From Rhopalosiphum padi (lineage: Eukaryota; Arthropoda; Insecta; Hemiptera; Aphididae), in contig NC_083600.1 in assembly GCF_020882245.1 (NCBI RefSeq), positions 6,634,001-6,698,000 of the forward strand: a stretch of 64,000 nucleotides of DNA, given 5' to 3'. Under the pieces are notes generated by a model. That model was not told the DNA's origin and ran no database searches. It saw nothing but the letters and a program-made list of their open reading frames with translations. The position numbers and the translations under genes were made by a program. Shown piece after piece: positions 24,246 through 37,320 of the stretch (the first letter of the stretch is position 1; every line of letters starts with the position of its first letter).

Positions 24246-26515
24246 ATGATGCATTTAACGGGTGCTGAATATTTCGAAATATCTATGCATAAAGGGTATA
24301 AAACTCGAGTGTTGTGTATCAAAAAGGTATTATGCTTTTCTGTACAGGGTGCTTTAGAAAAGATTTTTTTTTTTAAAAAGTCAAATAATACAAAATTAAG
24401 ATTTATATGTTCCGACAACCAAAAATCTCTAAAATTTAAAATAACTGAAATAATTATAGCAAAACTAGAAAGTTTAATAGAAAAAAAAATATTTAGGAAC
24501 TTTTAAGATCGGTATCCTTTTGAGTTCAAAATTTGACGACTTTAATAATAAAATTAATAACATCGTAAATTAATTAAAAAATATTAAAATTGTAAAAAAA
24601 AAAATAATTTAAAAAATAACTGGTTATCTGATGAAGTTTCTGTATTAAAATTTAAAATTGATGAAATTGAACAACCAATAACCATGAACATAACGGGTAT
24701 TCCAAAAACAACTGATGAAAATGTTATTTCTATTCCTAAAAAAATTTGTTAAAAACTAATACGGAATTCAAGAACTTTTTTTATTTAAAAACAAAATAGG
24801 TATTATAGGTATTGGAAAAATTAATAACACTTGATATGCGGAAAAATGTAATTTAATTAATAGTTTTAATTAAAGAATCTCTAAATTTGCTAAGTATTGA
24901 AAAACTAATACTACAAAATTGTAATTCATTAATTTTTAAATTATATCAAAAGTTTTAAGTTTAAACTTGTTCCTATTTCAATGAAGAATATTTATTTATT
25001 TATATTTATTTTTGTTTATGTATCTGCATGTAGAGATATTGATAAAATGAAAAATCCAATATTAGCAATAATTATCTAAATACCATATGGCTAAAATAAA
25101 TAAATGACATGTATAAATAATTTTATCGAAGTTAGAGTCTTCTAAAACTTGTATTGATTATATATTTACTAAAACATTAGAACTAATAAAATAAATTCAA
25201 ATGAAAATGTTATTTAACTATAAAAGTCATAATTATGCTACAATTTAAATTGTATTTGATATAAATTCTAATGACAGTAATTCTTATAATAATTTAAAAA
25301 TAAACAAATAAATATTTATCATTTAAATTTATTAATAATTAATCCAGACAATTATTCTTGCTTGAATCTTAAAAATGTAGATACTTTGATTGAGAGATTT
25401 TAATATAAAATTCTAAGATAAAATTATTTATTTATCATTCGAAAATGTCTATAATTAATTACAAATCAAGAAAATTGTATAATTAAAATAAAGGATTTCA
25501 ACTGGAATAATAACTTAATTTGAAATAAAGAAAAATTATTCATTAAATTAAAATCTAGAACTTTTGATACACGTAGTTTTAAACAATATTATATTAATCT
25601 TTATAGAAAGTAGAAACATGTTAAACTTACTAATAAAAAAATCAAAACAATTTTATTACTAAAATAAATTATAAGACGTTTAGTCAGATAATAAACAAAT
25701 TTGGAATATTATTAATGAAATAAAATATGTTTCATAAATAAAATTACAAAAAAATACTATAAATAATAAATCAGAAATTTGTTATGGGTTAAATTAATTT
25801 TTTTTTATCAACTTTGTAAATAACTTAGAAATTAAGCACATAAATCATAATATATTCTCGGAAAATTATAATGTAACTTACAAAATAAAGTATCCTTTTT
25901 AAGCCTATTAATAATTAGGAAATTATGGAACACCTGAAAACAATTAATGATAATTATTTTTATGAAAATGATTTATCTAATTATATACATAAAAAACTTA
26001 AATTAATTTATCTTTACCACTGTTAGTTATTTTTCATAAATCTTTATTGATTGGTAGATACCTTTAAATATGTTTTAATTCCAATATTCTAGGCAATTGC
26101 ATTAACTTTAACTTTGACAATATTTTTGAAGTATATATATAAAACAAATTTCTGGGTTTTTTAAATAAAAAGTATTTATTTATTATTATTACTAATACAG
26201 TTAGAAAAAATATTTACAAAAACTATGAGGTATATAATGCGTATCTCCATAGATATTATATAGGTATACAAAAACTAAAAGGCCTTTTATTTTGTAAATC
26301 ATAAATTATTACAGCAAAGCATGCTGAAATATTTAAAAATATTCTAAAATTCAAATTAATTATTTATAATTAATATTTATGATAATGTATTGTTATTGTT
26401 GTCATAATGTTATTATTATATAATATATACATATATGCGACTTCTATAGTACAGATTTTTGCACACCGTGTATATATATAAATATATCTATTTGCCAAAG
26501 ACAAATAAATTAATT
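24246..26515 (+). mobile_element. Decayed non-LTR retrotransposon (LINE) remnant
   Basis: Many-stop, frameshifted coding remnants in the order of a LINE. Near 24650-24750 is an ORF1-like string NITGIPKTTDENVISI. Near 25130-25260 is an endonuclease-tail string SSKTCIDYIFTK followed by NYATI. Near 25500-25800 is spacer resembling the region between endonuclease and reverse transcriptase. Around 26030-26170 are reverse-transcriptase-like pieces (FHKSLLIGR, then IFEVYI and FLNKKYLF). The core RT motif segment appears deleted. The 3' end is probably the AAAGACAAATAAATTAA stretch near 26500. Clade cannot be assigned by eye and both borders are approximate. No functional protein is encoded. Confidence 0.65.
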
Positions 26516-29036
26516 TTGATTTACCTATTCTTTTATAATCATATTTTGTAACAAAACTAGTGATAACTTTGTTCCATACTATCAGAGCACCCTTTCAAAT
26601 CTCGAAAATTAAATAAAAATTCAAAATTACATAATTATTATTATACCAAAAAAATCGAATGGAATAATATAATTATTATTAATAAATACTAATTGTGTGG
26701 CCCTAAATTGCCTATGCAAAGCGCCGTCTATCGATTTACCTATTATTGTTTTAATAATAAAATTATTATGTAATAGAGTGTATTTTAGTTCATTATTTTA
26801 AGAAGTGGGATAAAGTCTAATGCAGAAAAAATGAAAAATACCTATTTAAAATTTTTTTTCTATTACGAATAGATCAATATATTATATCCGTAATGTGAAG
26901 GCTTTTTGTGTATATTTAACTATTTTAAATTTTACATAATTGCGGAAATGCATATAAAAACTGAAATCTACTAATTAATAATTTTGAAATGTTATATTTT
27001 AATATAAGCTTAAGGGTAATTTTATTTATCAATTATTTTGCTTTACAAATTCAAAATTCAATTTTTTTTTTATGTGCATGTTTACTCTCCGAATTGTACA
27101 CAAAAGATTTTGAAATGGAGAATAAACGATTTTTTTTAATAAATAATTTTACATTCCTTTACTATAGCACTGAACACAATCGATTGTACAACTTGAATTT
27201 ATTTTACGTCTTAGTGTTCATCTTATAATGGAAGTCCATTAAAGCTAGAACAAAGAAACTAGAAATATATTGTGCCGTGTAAAAACATTTGCTTGGTGGC
27301 TGCATTTGTTGTTTTTGATAAAGAGGTTGTTGGTTAATGATAGGTACTCAAGTTACTCACATTTTTCCCACAAGTTTGTGTCTCTTCAAATGTTTTCAAT
27401 GCTAACAATATTATTAAACAATAATGAAATACTGCAGTGTAATGGTACAGAATCTATAATTAAATTTACCATAATATGTATCCCACTAAAATCATAATGT
27501 AGCACGTATGTTACAAGCATGGAATTTCATGTTCCCAAATATTGACGAATGATTTAACATATTTAAGTATAAACTATATACATATACCATACATAAAATA
27601 ATACAGGTGATTTCCATAATAAACACGTTTATGCCAACGATTGAGAATTTAAATTATCTGTTGGATATTTTACGTAGGCACAGCGTTTTACCACTTTTAA
27701 CATATTTTGGTTTAAGTCAATAATGTATATTTGATATATATTTTTTAATTTTTATGCTATAATGCATTTCTTATATTAACACTTAGTTTTGTACTATTAT
27801 TGAAGTAGGTAAAATCAAGTTAATATTTTAAAACTTTTTTTCTTTAGAAAATCTTTACCTACTTAAGAACATGAACAGAGATAAACAGAGAAGTACTTAA
27901 AATTAAGATGTCTTTTTATAAGTTTAGATTATTAAACGTTTAAACCAGGTATATATCGGTATCTGCTAGAATATTTTTTACTATTTGTATAATACAATTA
28001 AAAGTTTTAATTTAGTTTTTTCACGATTAAGTATTAATTTCAGAATAAATAACTTTATGCCTATGTAGCTAAGTAATATTGATAAATTATTATTTATAAT
28101 ATTTCTTAAATTTATAGACAAAAATTAAAATATATAGTTATAATATTTTTGATAACATAAAACAGCAAAACCACTCGTTTTTAGCGATTTACACATTTAC
28201 ATATTTAATAATATATAAAGTAGTTAAGTACGTAGTTAACTTTATTCAGCTATAAGTATTTATATTTAAACTTGTGTTTTACTTTATTATTATCACTGGT
28301 TTTTTAATGTCTGATTTTATATAAAAAAATGTAGGTCCATTTTTGTCTACTGTCATCCTGTTGTCTACTATATTGATATGTATTATATGCAGCCAATACA
28401 GTATAAGTATTATCGAAACGTGGCTTAAATCCAATAACAGTTTTATTAAGGATAAATTACACGGTAGCACACAAACAGTGAGTCAGTGACTCATTCGATC
28501 AAAGTGTCAGACTAGGAGTTTAAAGTTTAAATAAAAATACATTTTTAATCTTTTGTAACGTGGGTTTTTACATCATTAATAAATTAAGCATACTAATATA
28601 TTGCCGTATCTTGTTTTTAAGAATCTATTATATATGTATACACTATTCATGGATTATAAATGTACGTTTGTAGCTTATATACTCAATAATTACCTGATTG
28701 ATTTTGACAGAGATGTTCTTTTTTTAGAGATATCAGAACATTTTAGAGAGTAATTTGAATCACGTTAAACAATATATCAAATGCTTTACCATATCTTTGT
28801 CGAGTTGGTTCATAATTCACACGAGGTACACCGACGCCAATCTGCCCATAAATTTCAAAAAACGAGATACACCTACACAATATAGCGCTTTTTTATTTGT
28901 TATTTCTTCTATGGAAAAATCTGGTTGTAGAATTAGTATCATATAAATAAAATAGACGTGATTTTATAATAATGAAGTCTATGATTTATTTAGATTTGAC
29001 TTCATGCTATACATTTTAGATGACGAATTAGTATGT
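26516..29036. other. AT-rich intergenic DNA
   Basis: Open frames here are short and have no recognisable content. No RNA gene or bordered repeat was found by eye. Confidence 0.45.
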
Positions 29037-29044
29037 ATTGTATT

Positions 29045-29199
29045 CAGAGCCGTGCCTTTGGTGGGGGGGTACGGGGCATACACCCCGGGCGCATGGTTTA
29101 ATGGGCGCCAAAAACATTGAAATGCGTAATGATAAATAAAATAGGTGACGAATATTTTTAATTTTGCTCTGGGCGCCAAATCTTAACGGCACGGCTCTG
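29045..29199. mobile_element. 155-bp hAT-like micro-MITE
   Basis: The element has perfect 12-bp terminal inverted repeats CAGAGCCGTGCC, flanked by an exact 8-bp duplication ATTGTATT (29037-29044 and 29200-29207). CAG-type ends with an 8-bp duplication point to the hAT superfamily. It is GC-richer than its surroundings and far too short to code for a transposase. Confidence 0.88.
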
Positions 29200-29207
29200 A
29201 TTGTATT

Positions 29208-31500
29208 ACAATTTTAAATACCATAAAACAATTTACTAAATTAAGTAAACACTTGTCATTTGCTCATTTAATGAATATAAATACTTGAAATACATAATCA
29301 TTTATACTATAAAATAATTACAAATTCAATTTTTATCAAGCTCGTAAAAATTGTACGTGAACCGTCGTATATTGTGGCTGCCGTTATGCTCTCCTTCTCA
29401 CCGGCGTTTTAACGATTTTTCACATTCTGTTATATCAGCTTATTTTCTTCATTGATCTGGTTTTTATATAAATAATATGTAATTTATGTAATACCTAAGA
29501 ATTAAAAACTAAAATTAAAACATTATCTTATTTTGGTTGCTTTAGCTTAGTTGCATCATCGATATAATCAAACCAGAAGTATGATATTTACATCACGATT
29601 ATTAACATCTAATATTATATCTTATGTTTAATACAATACATTTCAATGTCTAATTTTTCTTTTTAAGTTTATTAGTCATGTATTTTTCTGATTATATCGA
29701 GTATTCAATAAAATGTGGACCATTCTGCAGTAAGAGTAAGTGCAGTAACATTACTGGTTATTTGTATAATTAACATTCATTTCTTTATTTGACAGGACAC
29801 TGGTAAACTGGTAGGAAACCAACAGGATGTAAAAGAAAAAATGTTCCCGAGGTGGTTAATTTCAAATTCGAGTATCCAAAGTGTGTGACCAATGAACTTA
29901 TATTTTTCATTATTATTGGTATATTTGCGGATTTATAGAATATTCATGAATTATGTATTATATATTATATGTGTATGTTACGCCTCGGACGTCTAAATGT
30001 AAGATTGCACGTTTTATGAAGAGTGTAGAAGTAAACAAAAATATTATTAACTTGAGTTATAAGTTGATTAGGAAATGAACTATTTATAGATAAGTTCTAA
30101 AGTAAATAAAAATAACTTTTAACTTTCTATATGTTTGGTTAGCTGATTCTTCCAGCCATCGTTTAGGTATTAGGTTAAAATGAGTATAATGGTTTGAAAG
30201 TAATAATTATATCTGAACATTTAAATAATATGTATTATGTATATTATATATCATCCCAAGCATATTATTATAATTGAATATTACGCACTGCGGTAAAAAT
30301 TAATTTTCATAAAAATATGTTCTGCGGCCCAGGTGAGTTTTGAACCACAAAATATGACGGAGGGTATAATTTTATTGTTCTTGGACTACGGACTTAATGC
30401 CAACTGTGTAGTAATGCTCACCTAAATTTTTTTCTATATATGAATGTGTGTGTGGTATATCGAATTACACTTGGGGACATGCGCGTCCGAGTGTGTAAAA
30501 ATAAAACTAAATAATATTTAGGTATACTATTGTACAGGTAGGTAGTAAGTACCTCTAAACATATTGTACAGTAAAACAATGTGGGCTTAGAGTGAGCATG
30601 AAAATAATTCTAAATACATTTTTATGTCTGGTATAAATTAAAAGATAAAATCGTGTTTTTACGTGACAAAAAAACATTTGTGGTGCACATTTCGGTCAGA
30701 ATTGATTTTTTTGTTTATTTCTCCAACGGCGACAAAACCCATAAAAACCGTACTGTGTTCAATGTAAACTTTTTACTGTTAGTGTAGAAATAATGGTTAA
30801 TAGGATTTATTTGTAAATTACTGTGATAAATATACTGCGTACAAACCACTACATAAAAATTATCTCGTATAAACGGTGAAATAATGCTTTCACCGTTATC
30901 TTCTCTATTTTTAACGTTCTCAGTTTGATTTTTAATTTTAATTATACATAATATTTAATAGCTATAGTTCGGAGGAACTGCACAGTTTGTTTCATTGCAT
31001 GACGTTTATAATATTGTAACCAGTGGCTACAAATATCTCATTATAAGTGATATTTACAAGCACTCGATTTTTATTGAAAAATGTATCACTAACATAAAAA
31101 TGTGTGTTTATATATAGACAATATTTATCGAATCGTCGAGAGAAGTTGTAAAGGTATAGGATTGTATAGGATGATCGATCGAGAATAGCATTGAACCTGA
31201 TGACATTATTCGATATCAGCAAATTATTATAATTGACACCATTATGTAATTATTGTAGACGACCAATAGCAAAACACACTGCAAGTCCAATGCATATACA
31301 TCGCCGCGTCTATGCGATGCATTGTATTAGGATGCAAAAAAAACATCGTTCAATTGCCCCCCAATAAGTATATTATGAATTCGTATAGATCATTTGGGGT
31401 GAGCGGTGGTCGTGTGTATATTTTTTCAAATATTACCGATGAAAACAACTGCACATTACTGATATGATTGAATAACAAAACAATTAACAGAAATTAATAG
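29208..31500. other. AT-rich intergenic DNA upstream of the CpG-rich block
   Basis: No gene recognised. A weak inverted pair AGGTGAG...CTCACCT lies at about 30330-30425 without a detectable target duplication. Confidence 0.4.
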
Positions 31501-32365
31501 AATACGTCGATGTCGGTAAACTCTATTCGTGTCATTTTTTGCATATACAGAAATGAATAATCGAATCGAAGTGAACACTAAACATTTCTCAACGCGCGCG
31601 TCACTGCACTTAAATTTGCACGGTAAACTCAGCACCAGACTATCGTTTTTGTGCGCACGAATTCGAAATAAAATACAATCGTTATGTGTATTTTATGCTA
31701 AAAATTCGTATTGCACACGTTTGCGGGTCCGCGACCGTCGCGACGTCAATAAAGCTGCGCGAGTAAATCAAATTAAATTAAAAAAAAAAAAAAACACTCA
31801 TAAAATAAACCCATCGGACTGTAATTTGGTTAGTCGTAACGGTCAGCGCGCGGTATCGCCGCACTCGTCCCCGTATAACATATGAACCTCTTCGTCACGC
31901 CGCGCGTGTTAGCACTTTGACGTGCACCACAACGATATCATCATCGTCGTCGTCGTCATTATCATTATCCTATGTAATATAGTGATAACGCGGTGACGGC
32001 GGCGATGTCGCCGCTGCACTGCGTTGCACATGCACATCGTCATATTATCGCGCTCGCCGTGCACCGGCAACTCGCCGCAGTGGTCGGCGGCCGCTATTGT
32101 GGTCGCCCGCGTACTTGCCCTAGGCCAAAAAATCTATAGTTATCCCAACCGCGGAGGACGACGCGCGGCGGCGGCGGCGGCTTCTTCGATGACCGCGACC
32201 GCTTGGGGCGCTAGCGCCGCCCGGCCTCGGTCCACGGTCGGGCGCGGGCGGCGCGCGTATGATCGACTGCGACGGCGGCGGCATTTTTAGCATCCAGCGG
32301 CTCTAGAAACCGCACGGCCGTCGCCGCGTCGCCTGCGCCGTAAAGTCGCGAAATATTTTTTTTCC

Positions 32366-32440
32366 CGCACACACGTACGCGTACACACACGCGCGCACAC
32401 ACACAGACACACACAGACGTGCGTGCGCGCGCGCGCGACC
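32366..32440. repeat. CA/CG alternating purine-pyrimidine tract
   Basis: A run of CACA and CGCG words with few interruptions, plus a cleaner AC repeat at 32726-32744. Alternating tracts of this kind are the classical Z-DNA-forming composition. They sit inside the CpG-rich block, on either side of the candidate donor. Confidence 0.7.
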
Positions 32441-32725
32441 GGCGTACACAATTCGTTGACCATCGACGGATTTGATTGTTTTTTTTTTTTTTTTTCTTTG
32501 ATCGTTTTTATCGTCGTCCCTCGCCGGTTCCTCGAGAGGGATCGACGCATCCGCGTGTTCGATACCACCGGACGCGGACGACGACGCTGCCGCGAGGAGG
32601 AAAGGACGACGAGGACGACCGCCGCCGATTTAACGCGCTAAAAAAATAGCCGCAGCAGTCGAATCCTTCGCACGCCCGTGAGTACTACAATACAAACCGT
32701 ATATTTTATATCCGTCTGACGTGTA

Positions 32726-32744
32726 CGCACACACACACACACAC
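32726..32744. repeat. (AC)n microsatellite
   Basis: Nine to ten uninterrupted AC units just downstream of the candidate 5' splice donor in the CpG-rich block. Confidence 0.85.
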
Positions 32745-34148
32745 GTCATGTTTACAAACGCCACTGATCACGAGATCCGTCACGCGCGCCCCTCAAAGTC
32801 AGTGTGACACGACCGAAACTGCATCACACGCTGTTGCAGAGCGATTATAATAACGTCGTACACACGAAAGGATCGACTTACCTTCTTTCGCGGTATTTTT
32901 CCCCCCGCGACGCGTTTACCGACTGTCGTCTGTTGTAATACACACACCGCATCATCGATACCAGGAACTGTTTACACGCGAAAATTCGTTTTCATTCGCC
33001 TCCGCATATTCGCATGCACTTCGATCGAACTACACTCGAGTGTACGGTATACCGTCACGGAACATCTGCACTTCCGCTCTCGCCTTGTATCTCATACGCC
33101 CAGCCATCCTCTGCTGTGTCCGACGGCTTACCTACCAGGTGACTTTACGCGGCGCGCGATTCCCGTACGGAAATCAATATCCGATGACCTTTTTCAAAAC
33201 GCATCTGTCGCGTTCGAAACGATATTTTACATTCCGGAATATTATAATCATATGGCGTTTAATAATATTATAATATTTTGATATACGCGTTTGAGGAGGT
33301 CTCCTGTTCAGGCTAACAGGTCGTTCGATCAGACATCGACGACGTATCTTCTGACGCAGTTACCGCCCCACAAAATGTCACTTTACATAATAGTGTATAT
33401 TATAACATACATGGTACATGAATGTATTATGCATTGAGTTGTAGGTATACTCTATTTAGACGTCTACGCGTGATGTACAACGCGCGACATCGTTAAATTA
33501 TTAATGCACATCGCATAATATATAACATAATTATATCGTACGACATAACGCGCAGCGAATGATGTGTTTTACATCAATAGGTATATAGTATTATAAACAT
33601 ATTATATAATGGTATATTATTAATAATATGCTGATGTTTATAGTATAACGAGTAACTGAAGTTTTTTTTTTGTATTTAGACGACCCATTCAGCGACGGGG
33701 TCGATCGTGTATAATAAGAGTATAATGCATAAATATTGATCCACCACGTGTTATGAGTATTACCTACGTATAGAATACCCCACCAGTAGATATTTCCATA
33801 AAGCTATTTACCGATATATATATATATTTTTTTATATTATTATTTATTGTTATGGTATACCGTATATTTCGGTGTATATTATATTTTCAACGTGATTATA
33901 TAGGTAGACTACGCAAAACAATCGCGAGTATTTACAAAAAGATAACACTTTAATAATATAATAATATACTCAGTATTGGCCCATATTCAATAACACGCGA
34001 AATCGATTACTTTAATTAATTAATTTAGTAATATTAATATACAATTTATTAACTTTATCCATATTTAATGTATGCGCATCAATAATAAAGTTATATCGTA
34101 TTTTAAATGTTATTGCGTGTACCTAAATGTAGTTTTTCCGTAACAGAG

Positions 34149-34149
<1 letters not shown>

Positions 34150-34180
<31 letters not shown>
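34150..34180. repeat. (TAT)n microsatellite
   Basis: About ten uninterrupted TAT units. Confidence 0.9.
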
Positions 34181-34181
<1 letters not shown>

Positions 34182-37100
34182 AACGAGCTTGATGTACATT
34201 TTTTAATTTTGATATTGTGCACTTTGACTGTTTTGATTTTGTACTAAGTATAATATGATAAACAAAAACATATTTTTAATAATAATTAATAGTTCATGTT
34301 CGTAATAATATTGTGTGGTATTGGTACAATTATTAATATTATCGTTATCATTGAAAGGTTATAATCATTAATCATTGCCTACCTTATTAATTATCACTGT
34401 ACCATATAAATATCGATAATCGTATTACAAAAAATATATAGGTTACAATTTAACCTAAAGAAAGACACATAATTATGTGTGTTTTAGACTAATACTTTTC
34501 CTGATTTTTAGTGTGAGTAATGAATTTAATTTTTGTCATTACAAATTCTAATTCGATCCGTTGTTTATATTGTGCTTTTATAAATCGATTACTTATTATA
34601 AACACATTTTAAACGTTTCACGTGGAACACAACATTTTTATTTAATTGATTAATAAATTGTATCCTATCTATTTCTCGGCTAATCAAATTTATAAAAATC
34701 GATTAAATCACAGTCAGACAGCATGATGTAGGTGTGTAGTTTTATTTTATGGCTCAACGTGTTAAACACATAATTTATTGTTATTTATTGTTAACATAAT
34801 AGTATAATACTACGACCAAACCTAGTTACGCATAATATGATACTAAAAATAACAAAAGTATTTAATATATTATTATTAAATATTTTTACTATAATATAAT
34901 TCGTCATAGGTAACATATCATGTAAAATATCCACGTTAGTGATTATTATACGATATCTAGATTGATCAATACACGTATGCTGAAATTGTAATAATTAATA
35001 ACATGTGCATTTATAAATATATTTTATTTGCCCGTAAAATAAACAATATATTGTCACGACTTCTCGTCTAAACAACTATATAGTTATCAGTAGGTGGCCT
35101 TTTTATTCGATATGGTTTTTTAATGAGATAAATGGATAAATGTCATTATTTATTAGTTTATTAAATATTAACTTACTATTACAAATATTATATAATATGT
35201 ACCTACAAAAAAATATTTTAAAATGGGAATTTTAAGGACTAAATATTAAATAGTATTGATCATGATAAGCTGACTTAGCTTTTCAACAAACAAAAGCGAT
35301 ACATTTTTTTCCTCGTGTAAGTACAACTGGTACAAGGATATTAAATTATAATCGCAATATTAAATATGTATATTGCATTATTGCAGTATAATATTATAAT
35401 GTAAATTAATTTAAATTAAACTACATATTATTATAATATTTGAAATATCAGTGATAATAATAGTAGGTTGAGTTATGTTCGTTTCCTCACGTTATAGTCA
35501 CAACTGAACACAATTAATTTGACATATATACGTTTACATTTTTTTTATTAGAAATAATCACGAAATATAAACAATAATTTAACAGATTAAGCAAAATCAC
35601 CACATCATAATAAGAATATATTGAAAATTATTCATATAAATGAAACGATTAGTAATTTCAAACAATAAGTATTGTTAGTACCTGTAAATAATTTACTGTA
35701 GCTAAATGGAATAAAGCTTACATAATATTATGTATTTGATATAAGCATTTTATTTGATGCATTGTTGTATGACAGTCTAGGAGTGATGAATCAGAAAAAT
35801 ATAACATGTATAAATAATTCACATTAAATCATTCTATGACGAAAAAAAAAATAATCTAATTGAATGTGAAAATAATTATTGTTGAATTATTCGAAGGTCA
35901 CCTCTTCCTAGAGTGATATTAAACAATTGAAATCGTTCAATTAAACGTCCCTAACAGTCAATTAGTTTAAGCTATATGTGATTTAAGACTATTTCTACAG
36001 GTAAATATAAATGTCACACACGCATATACCTAAATAGTGTAGAATGCATGTTTATTTATATTAACGATGTACTATTAAAAATTGTAGTTACTTAAAATAT
36101 GTTAGGCTAGGTTATAGATTCATGTTTGAAATACGACTCATAATAAAAATATCGATTGTATATAATATATTATAGCAAGATGCCATATAATATAGTATTG
36201 TTATTATATATATATTGATTTATAGGCCGTGGTTATTATTGAATCGTTTTTTATATATTATAATGTATATTTAAATATATTGTTACTTATTTAAAACGAT
36301 AAGGTATCTTACATGCTAATTTTTTTTAATGTGTAATATTTGTTTTTATATATTAAAAATAAAAATAAAATTATGAGTTAGATAACTATACGTTATTTTT
36401 TATACTTGTGGTTGTAATGTTGAATTTTGCTCTTATAAAATTATCAACTGATTATAGTAAAAACTATAGGTATAATATACGTTATTTTATATGCTTAAAC
36501 GTAACTTTAAATAATGAGATTTCCATGTGATTAACGAATTTTTAATTAATTTAATGAAAATAGGATTTATACAATTGGATGCATCTTAATAATGACAAAT
36601 ACTTTTTTGTAAACGTACCCTTTATTTTTTTTATACTTGAAAATACATTTAAATTGAGACTTAGTGAGCAAAAAAATAGCTAAGTTATTTATAATAAAAG
36701 GTTTTTTTTAATTGTTTTAGGAATATTATAATATTGCAAGAGTTGAATTATTTAATTCAAATTTATTATTTTTATTTTTAAAAATAACAGTTTTAAATAT
36801 ACTTGGAAGTTGGAACATCGTCCCATGACACAAAATATGGATAAATTGAATTAAACCACTAAACGTCCATGTCAATAATATGATGTTTTTCACAATTTGA
36901 ACAAACGCCAAAAACAGTTTCAACAACTCGTTTTGGCGGGATTGTTAAAAAAAAACGTAGGCGTGCGTATATTTATGCATATAATGCATAGGTATGTCTA
37001 CTTTTTTATAGTAGTGAAAATATTTTTACTTATTTGATCGATTTAGAAACAGACCAAATAAAGACAAAAGTATTGCTATGATTTTTATTGTGGCGGACTT

Positions 37101-37277
37101 GATTTTATTTTACTGTTATTTTGGAGCGATAAAATTGACGCTTTTTATAGATGATATATTTTAATTCATACGAAAAAAAACAGAGTACCTATGCCGGTAC
37201 GAGCTTAAATAAATCTTAATCAGCGAGTGTATTATTATTATAGTAACAACCACTTTTGGATAAGCCAAGATTCATTC

Positions 37278-37320
37278 GAAATCGTTTTTTCAGTACAAAG
37301 ATTTATCATTGCTTTCAAAT
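37278..37320 (+). repeat. Dispersed repeat fragment, copy B
   Basis: The words TTCGAAATCGTTTTT and TTATCATTGCTTTCAAAT occur in the same order and spacing as TCGAAATCGTTTTT and TTATTATTGTTTTCAAAT at 59003-59052. This suggests a shared interspersed family whose other end matches copy A at 20081. Confidence 0.4.

Larger units (their letters stand above)
31500..33300 (+). promoter_or_regulatory. CpG/GC-rich block, putative promoter and non-coding exon 1 of the transporter gene
   Basis: A 1.8-kb island rich in CG dinucleotides, CGG/CGC triplets and purine-pyrimidine alternation in an AT-rich region. It has no convincing coding frame of its own. At 32677/32678 the sequence CGCCC|GTGAGTAC is a strong splice-donor match on the + strand. 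The next + strand gene begins with a splice acceptor and 5' UTR at 46683, so a donor must exist upstream, and this is the best candidate seen. The link is inference: the island could also drive an unrecognised non-coding RNA. Confidence 0.45.

Noticed and set aside
31529..31885. 118-codon open frame in the CpG-rich block
   Set aside because: Composition is basic and low-complexity in part (KLKKKKNTHK), with no family similarity. The region looks like promoter or 5' UTR sequence.
32024..32641. Several overlapping open frames rich in Arg, Ala and Val
   Set aside because: They are a by-product of CG- and CA-rich simple sequence on both strands.
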